The notes beneath the pieces are model-generated. The model saw only the letters and a list, made by a program, of their open reading frames with translations. It was not told the origin of the DNA and did not search any database. Source: Alphaproteobacteria bacterium (GTDB lineage Bacteria; Pseudomonadota; Alphaproteobacteria; Caulobacterales; Hyphomonadaceae). From it: DNA of 64,000 bases. The stretch spans positions 62,001 through 126,000 of the forward strand of contig WGLW01000010.1 in NCBI GenBank assembly GCA_016125405.1, read 5' to 3'. Below are positions 60,179 through 64,000 of this stretch, in pieces. The position numbers were made by a program, and so were the translations under genes. The number at the start of each line of letters is the position of its first letter. Position 1 is the first letter of the stretch.

Positions 60179-62476
60179 ATGACCGACGTCACGATTCCGG
60201 ACGAAGCGACCTATGTCGAGTTCGATGCATCGAGCGTCGGGCCGCATTCGTTCACCTTCACCTATTTCGACAAGACTGATCTCCACGTCTCGATCGACGG
60301 CGTAGAGCTGGCGCAAGGCGATTTCAGCCACACCCCGGACACCACCAAGGATGGCGGCTACGACGGCGGATCGATCACGCTCAACGATGCCGTAGCCGAC
60401 GGCGCCGGGCTGATCTGGCGCGAAGTGCAGACGATCCGAACGACGGTCTATGGCGCCGGTCCCTTATCGCCCCAATCGATCAGCCGGGACATGACGCGCG
60501 ATGTTGCCATGGCACAGGATGCGCGGCGGGACATCGGGCGATCCGCCAAGGTCGCTCAGGGTTCGGACGGTCCTGTTCTCGAGCCCGAGGAGGGCACTGT
60601 CCTGGGATGGGTTGGCGGCGTCTTGCGCAACGTTGCGCTGGCCTCCGTCAGTGTCGTTGCCGTAGCGACGAGCTGGTTTGTCCCCCTTGGCGAGCCATTG
60701 GGAACAGGCTGGGCTGCGTTGTGGGCCGGGCCGCGCAGCGAAGCGATGCCCGAACAGCTGATGGCGGACCGCACCATTTACGTGAACCATGGTGCGGCGT
60801 TCACCGACAGCGACGGCAATGATTGGGCGGCTGGTGGCGCGGGCGATCTCGCGGGTGGCTACGATGCGCCCTACAGCACGGTCACTGCGGCCTGGAAGGC
60901 GGTGCAGAACGGGCTCTGGCTCAATGGCTATAACGTCGTCATCCAGATCGCGGATGGCACATGGGATGAGATCGTCACCATGTCGGGCCCGCCGTCTCCT
61001 GGCTGGCGAGACATGGGCTCGATCATCGTACGCGGCAATCTCGACGACGAAGACGCCTGCTTCAATCTTCATACTGGCAATTATCCCTGTTTTTCGATCT
61101 ACGACGCCGCCCTGGTTCGGGTCGAGGGGATCAAGTTCTCCAACCCCAATGCGCTCGACCATGGCTTCAAGGTCTATAGAAACGCCTATTGTGAGATCGG
61201 CCAGATCAAGGCGGACGACTGCGCTCTGTCGTGTTTCCAGCCCGCCGATGGCTTCATCTCCGTCGCAGCGCGAGGGTTCGCAGCCGGGTGGGTCAAGTTT
61301 GACGGAGATTCGACCCACGGCATCGTTTGCGAAGTCGCGAATGGTGGCTTCGACGGATCGGCCGCGCAGATCCAGTTCGGCGCCTCGGTCTCGTTCTCCG
61401 GCCACATCACTTCGGCCTTCGTCAATTTCGGCGAGATCTCCTATTTCGGTTGCCACAACATCACCTTCACCGGGGCCTTCACCGGCCGGAAATATTATGG
61501 TTCCGACACCGGCTATGGTGCGCCACTCGACAAGCTCGAATCGATTCCGGGATCGCTCGAAGGCGTCTGGACCAATCCGTGCCTGACGACGCCGCAGGGT
61601 CGTCTCACCGCGAGCAGCACGGATCCCTGCCCCGCGGCCGATCAGACGGCGAAGACCACCCTCTACTACCTGGCCGACATTGGCGATTATGGCGCGTTCT
61701 CGATCAACCATGCCGCCACCTACGAGATGGCGACAATCGGCGCGGCGGGTCTCTCGCTGGCGCTCAACACCTCGGATCACTTGTCAGGTAAAAACTACGA
61801 CGTCCTGCTGTTTCGAAAGACGACAACCGGCGAGTTCCTGATCGGATCCTCACCGGCCTGGACGAGCGACACGGCGCGCTCGGCGGCTGTCTCTCGTCCC
61901 AATGCCGTGCTGGCCAATACGGCCGCAATGACCGTCGTCTACAACAATGGTGTAATCTCAGGCACGCAAGCCCTTGCGGCGGGCGAAGGCGTTGTGGTCG
62001 GCGGCTTTCGCTGCAGCGCGAACGGACAAACAGAAGATAGCGTCGCCAACCGCTTGGTCTGGAATCTATACAATCGACGCAGCCGCCCGGTCCGCGCGAT
62101 TCTCTCCGGCACGCACCCTTGGTCGACGGCTAGCTGGCAGGAGATGGCCACCGCCTGCCGGGTCTCGATGTTTCGTGGTCTCGATGAGGATGGCGTCACT
62201 GCCCATGCCAACCAGTCCGTCGTCAACTCGTCTGGCGCGGCTCAGGTTGGGCTTGGGATCGGGGTCGATTCGACAAGCGCCGTAGCGACGGGATGCGTTG
62301 GAGATTTCGACGCGGCGACCAGCTCCGAATATCGGTCGTTGGGTGCACATTACGCTGGGTTACCTGGTCTCGGGTTTCACTACGTCGCTGGACTGGAGTT
62401 GGGCGCCGGTTCTGGCACTCAAACCTGGGGCAACGCCAATGTGCCTTTCGGTCTCGTCGGCGAGGTCATGGCATGA
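60179..62476 (+). CDS. Tail fibre/spike with T7-type N-terminus
   Basis: A 765-residue host-binding protein. The first 120 residues (PHSFTFTYFDKTDLHVSIDG...REVQTIRTTVY) are the T7 tail-fibre anchoring domain. After a hydrophobic stretch, residues 190-450 look like a right-handed beta-helix (repeated GI/VxxxN-type turns; FSIYDAALVRVEGIKFSNPN). The C-terminal part is a separate beta-rich domain that probably binds the host surface. Confidence 0.8.
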   Translation: MTDVTIPDEATYVEFDASSVGPHSFTFTYFDKTDLHVSIDGVELAQGDFSHTPDTTKDGGYDGGSITLNDAVADGAGLIWREVQTIRTTVYGAGPLSPQSISRDMTRDVAMAQDARRDIGRSAKVAQGSDGPVLEPEEGTVLGWVGGVLRNVALASVSVVAVATSWFVPLGEPLGTGWAALWAGPRSEAMPEQLMADRTIYVNHGAAFTDSDGNDWAAGGAGDLAGGYDAPYSTVTAAWKAVQNGLWLNGYNVVIQIADGTWDEIVTMSGPPSPGWRDMGSIIVRGNLDDEDACFNLHTGNYPCFSIYDAALVRVEGIKFSNPNALDHGFKVYRNAYCEIGQIKADDCALSCFQPADGFISVAARGFAAGWVKFDGDSTHGIVCEVANGGFDGSAAQIQFGASVSFSGHITSAFVNFGEISYFGCHNITFTGAFTGRKYYGSDTGYGAPLDKLESIPGSLEGVWTNPCLTTPQGRLTASSTDPCPAADQTAKTTLYYLADIGDYGAFSINHAATYEMATIGAAGLSLALNTSDHLSGKNYDVLLFRKTTTGEFLIGSSPAWTSDTARSAAVSRPNAVLANTAAMTVVYNNGVISGTQALAAGEGVVVGGFRCSANGQTEDSVANRLVWNLYNRRSRPVRAILSGTHPWSTASWQEMATACRVSMFRGLDEDGVTAHANQSVVNSSGAAQVGLGIGVDSTSAVATGCVGDFDAATSSEYRSLGAHYAGLPGLGFHYVAGLELGAGSGTQTWGNANVPFGLVGEVMA

Positions 62477-63204
62477 CGCAAGAGTGCGCAGCCGGGAAGC
62501 GTATATCGGATGATCAGCGCGCCGCGGCGAACGCTCGAGTGGGCCGGGAAATGCGTCCTGTGAATGGCCGCGTTCGTGAAAACGACGAGATCGCCTACGG
62601 CCAGCTCCGGAGTTTCCAAGGGGCCAAACAAGGCGACGATGTTGTCGTCGGTTACACCAGGCCAGAAGACCGTGGTGTGGTCGCTCGCCAAGGGCGCGGT
62701 GGACTGCGGCAGGGCGCCGAGCGTTGCCGACCGGAGCTGATTTTCATCGGCGCGAACGAGGGCGATTCCCGGCGCGTCCCCACCGCAGGCCCGCAGCGGA
62801 ATCCACAGATTTATACCGACATCGTGCATGCCATCGAAGTGGCCGTCGCAGTGCCAGTGGAAAGCATTGGCGGCGGGCAGGGCGGGGTCGGCAAGAAATA
62901 TCCCACCATAGGGAGACCGGGTGATTGGTCGGTCTCTGATCAGGGATTGCAAAACTGGTTCTGCGATAGTTTCGGCCAGCCGCCGTGCGCCGCAGGTGTC
63001 GATCGAAAGGGTATGCCGCCCGCGAAGACAGGGGGAGGCTTCGTTGGTGACGCCCTCAGAGGCCTGATCCAACAGGTCGTCGATGGCGGACTGCAGGTCC
63101 GAAAGTGCCGTCTTGTCATCATCGTCGACCGCGCCCCGAAGGACAAGAAAGCTCTGACTGACCAGCACGCCCAGCCGACTCTGGTCAGGGGTAAGTGAAT
63201 CCAT
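62419..63204 (-). CDS. Fe(II)/2-oxoglutarate dioxygenase, PhyH-like
   Basis: A 261-residue protein on the strand opposite to its neighbours. The metal triad is H118-C-D120 in FHWHCDGH and H215 in AAIHRTH, and R226/R227 about 11 residues later is in the expected 2-oxoglutarate-binding place. GINLWIPLRAC is the usual strand after the HxD. The substrate is unknown; position between fibre and lysis genes suggests a lysogenic-conversion enzyme acting on host surface or small molecules. GGGAGG eight bases before the ATG; tail-to-tail overlap of 58 bases with the fibre gene. Confidence 0.75.
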   Translation of the reverse strand: MDSLTPDQSRLGVLVSQSFLVLRGAVDDDDKTALSDLQSAIDDLLDQASEGVTNEASPCLRGRHTLSIDTCGARRLAETIAEPVLQSLIRDRPITRSPYGGIFLADPALPAANAFHWHCDGHFDGMHDVGINLWIPLRACGGDAPGIALVRADENQLRSATLGALPQSTAPLASDHTTVFWPGVTDDNIVALFGPLETPELAVGDLVVFTNAAIHRTHFPAHSSVRRGALIIRYTLPGCALLRHAMTSPTRPKGTLALPQV

Positions 63205-63682
63205 GGTTGATGCCTCCCAACGCGACGACCTAACCACGGCTTTCACTACCAGCAAATCAACGCTCCAGCTGCTGTGCGACGGGGACTTGACGCCAACCGG
63301 AACCTTCCGCGAGGGCCGCCCTGAGTTTCGGCTGACCCGGCCGCTGGTCTTCGAGGACATCGTCGTCCCGAAATTCTACGTAACCGATCGGTATTCCCTG
63401 CCCGGCCGGTTGATCCCGCTGCTCTGGGAACCCCATCACGCCCGCTATTCGACGCCGGCAGTCATCCACGACTGGCTGTTCGAGACCAAGCTGAAGCCCT
63501 TCGAGGACAGCAACGCCATTCTGATGCGGGCGATGCAGGCCGCTGGCGTGCGAGCGGACCAACGCTGGATCGTCTTTCTGGCGGTCTCGTTCTTCGGCCG
63601 CCGAGGCTATGGCGTCGTCGATCCGGACAATATCCCGCTGGTCCGGTCGGTGCGTCCTGACCTCAGGGGCGTGCTGGCATAA
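63203..63682 (+). CDS. DUF1353 phage protein
   Basis: A 159-residue protein with the DUF1353 core: VPKFYVTDRYSLPG, ARYSTPAVIHDWLFE and RADQRWIVFLAVSFFG. Such proteins occur beside endolysins, role unknown. Its ATG shares the bases CATG with the start of the opposing dioxygenase gene. AGGGG is eleven bases upstream. Confidence 0.75.
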   Translation: MVDASQRDDLTTAFTTSKSTLQLLCDGDLTPTGTFREGRPEFRLTRPLVFEDIVVPKFYVTDRYSLPGRLIPLLWEPHHARYSTPAVIHDWLFETKLKPFEDSNAILMRAMQAAGVRADQRWIVFLAVSFFGRRGYGVVDPDNIPLVRSVRPDLRGVLA

Positions 63683-63689
63683 GGCCGCC

Positions 63690-64000
63690 ATGGCCGAATA
63701 TTCCGAAAGCTTCAAGCGCGCGATCGAGTTCGTCCTCTCCCAGGAGGGCGGCTGGGCCGATAACCCCAAGGACCCCGGCGGGGCGACCTTCAAGGGCGTG
63801 ACGCTGAAGCTGTTCCGGGCCTGGCGCAACAATCCCAACGTCTCGAAGCAGGATCTGCAGCAGGCTTCGATCGACGAGATCTTCGCGCTTTACCACCAGC
63901 TGTTCTGGAAACAGGTTCAGGGCGACAGCCTGCCGCCGGGCGTCGGCCTGATGGCCTTCGACGCTGCTGTCAATTCCGGTGTTCCAAATGCGGGCCTGGC
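63690..64000 (+). CDS. GH108 muramidase endolysin, cut by window end
   Basis: The first 103 residues of a lysozyme-like N-acetylmuramidase. FVLSQEGGWADNPKDPGGATFKGVT is the GH108 active-site segment with catalytic glutamate in QEGG, and MAFDAAVNSG is the second conserved part. It degrades peptidoglycan at lysis. The gene continues past 64000; a holin has not yet appeared. Confidence 0.88.
   Translation, partial: MAEYSESFKRAIEFVLSQEGGWADNPKDPGGATFKGVTLKLFRAWRNNPNVSKQDLQQASIDEIFALYHQLFWKQVQGDSLPPGVGLMAFDAAVNSGVPNAGL

Larger units (their letters stand above)
20608..64000. mobile_element. Temperate podovirus-like prophage (left part)
   Basis: The region opens with a tRNA fragment and integrase and continues with recombination, switch, replication, packaging, capsid, podovirus tail, fibre and lysis genes. 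It is cut by the window end within the endolysin, so its full length is at least 43 kb. The virion proteins indicate a short-tailed phage with T7-like tail components and no RNA polymerase gene seen. Confidence 0.95.

Noticed and set aside
60464-61780. 438-residue minus-strand frame inside the tail fibre gene
   Set aside because: The plus strand has a recognisable T7-type fibre start and beta-helix pattern; the minus frame does not.
62293-63198. 301-residue plus-strand frame
   Set aside because: It mirrors the minus-strand dioxygenase, which has a full metal and cosubstrate residue set and a strong ribosome site.

Overview
This is GC-rich bacterial DNA from an alphaproteobacterium. Supporting evidence: a hslO-apaG-metZ-dCTP deaminase block, a complete Entner-Doudoroff operon, GcrA-type regulators, spinster-like MFS and TonB/M56/BlaI genes typical of Caulobacterales and Hyphomonadaceae-like bacteria. 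I cannot name the genus from sequence alone.

Positions 1-20.6 kb are ordinary chromosome. In order: hslO; apaG and metZ on the minus strand; a GST-like gene, a dCTP deaminase family gene and a serine hydrolase on the plus strand; the minus-strand operon zwf-pgl-edd-eda for glucose catabolism; tRNA-Gly(CCC); a MarR regulator with a free methionine-R-sulfoxide reductase; a cystatin-like lipoprotein; an MFS transporter started by TTG; ettA and a short-chain dehydrogenase; a BlaI-M56 peptidase-TonB signalling operon with two TACAnnTGTA operators; and a membrane protein of unknown role.

From about 20.6 kb to the end of the window lies a temperate podovirus-like prophage. Its left end is the 3' part of a tRNA-Arg(CCT) gene next to a tyrosine recombinase; the intact tRNA and right end should lie beyond 64 kb. 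A leftward early operon (30.4 to 20.7 kb), much of it joined by 4-base stop/start overlaps, encodes a RecE-like nuclease, a Bet/RecT annealing protein, a GcrA homologue, a methyltransferase-like protein, an ASCH protein, a protein with 32 tetrapeptide repeats, and the integrase. A divergent CI-like/Cro-like switch sits at 30.5-31.2 kb. The rightward arm then carries RusA, DnaB and a replication regulator (31.2-35.8 kb).

Between 36 and 38.6 kb is a leftward run of small genes of unknown function with an unusual layout: four abutting modules, each bounded by its own inverted repeat, each with the same internal order of hairpin, gene, start-associated sequence and second hairpin. One module has lost its gene. 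A 17-bp operator-like sequence found at the early promoters is also found just upstream of this array. I consider this the best candidate for an undescribed system here.

From 38.8 kb rightward are packaging and virion genes: candidate small terminase, a proteasome-like protein, TerL, podovirus portal, scaffold, capsid, cement protein, terminator, tail-tube/nozzle and internal virion proteins, a 2452-residue polyvalent protein, a T7-type tail fibre, a minus-strand Fe(II)/2-oxoglutarate oxygenase, a DUF1353 protein and a truncated GH108 endolysin. Replication, packaging, capsid and podovirus tail genes are all open, so the prophage looks intact as far as it is visible.
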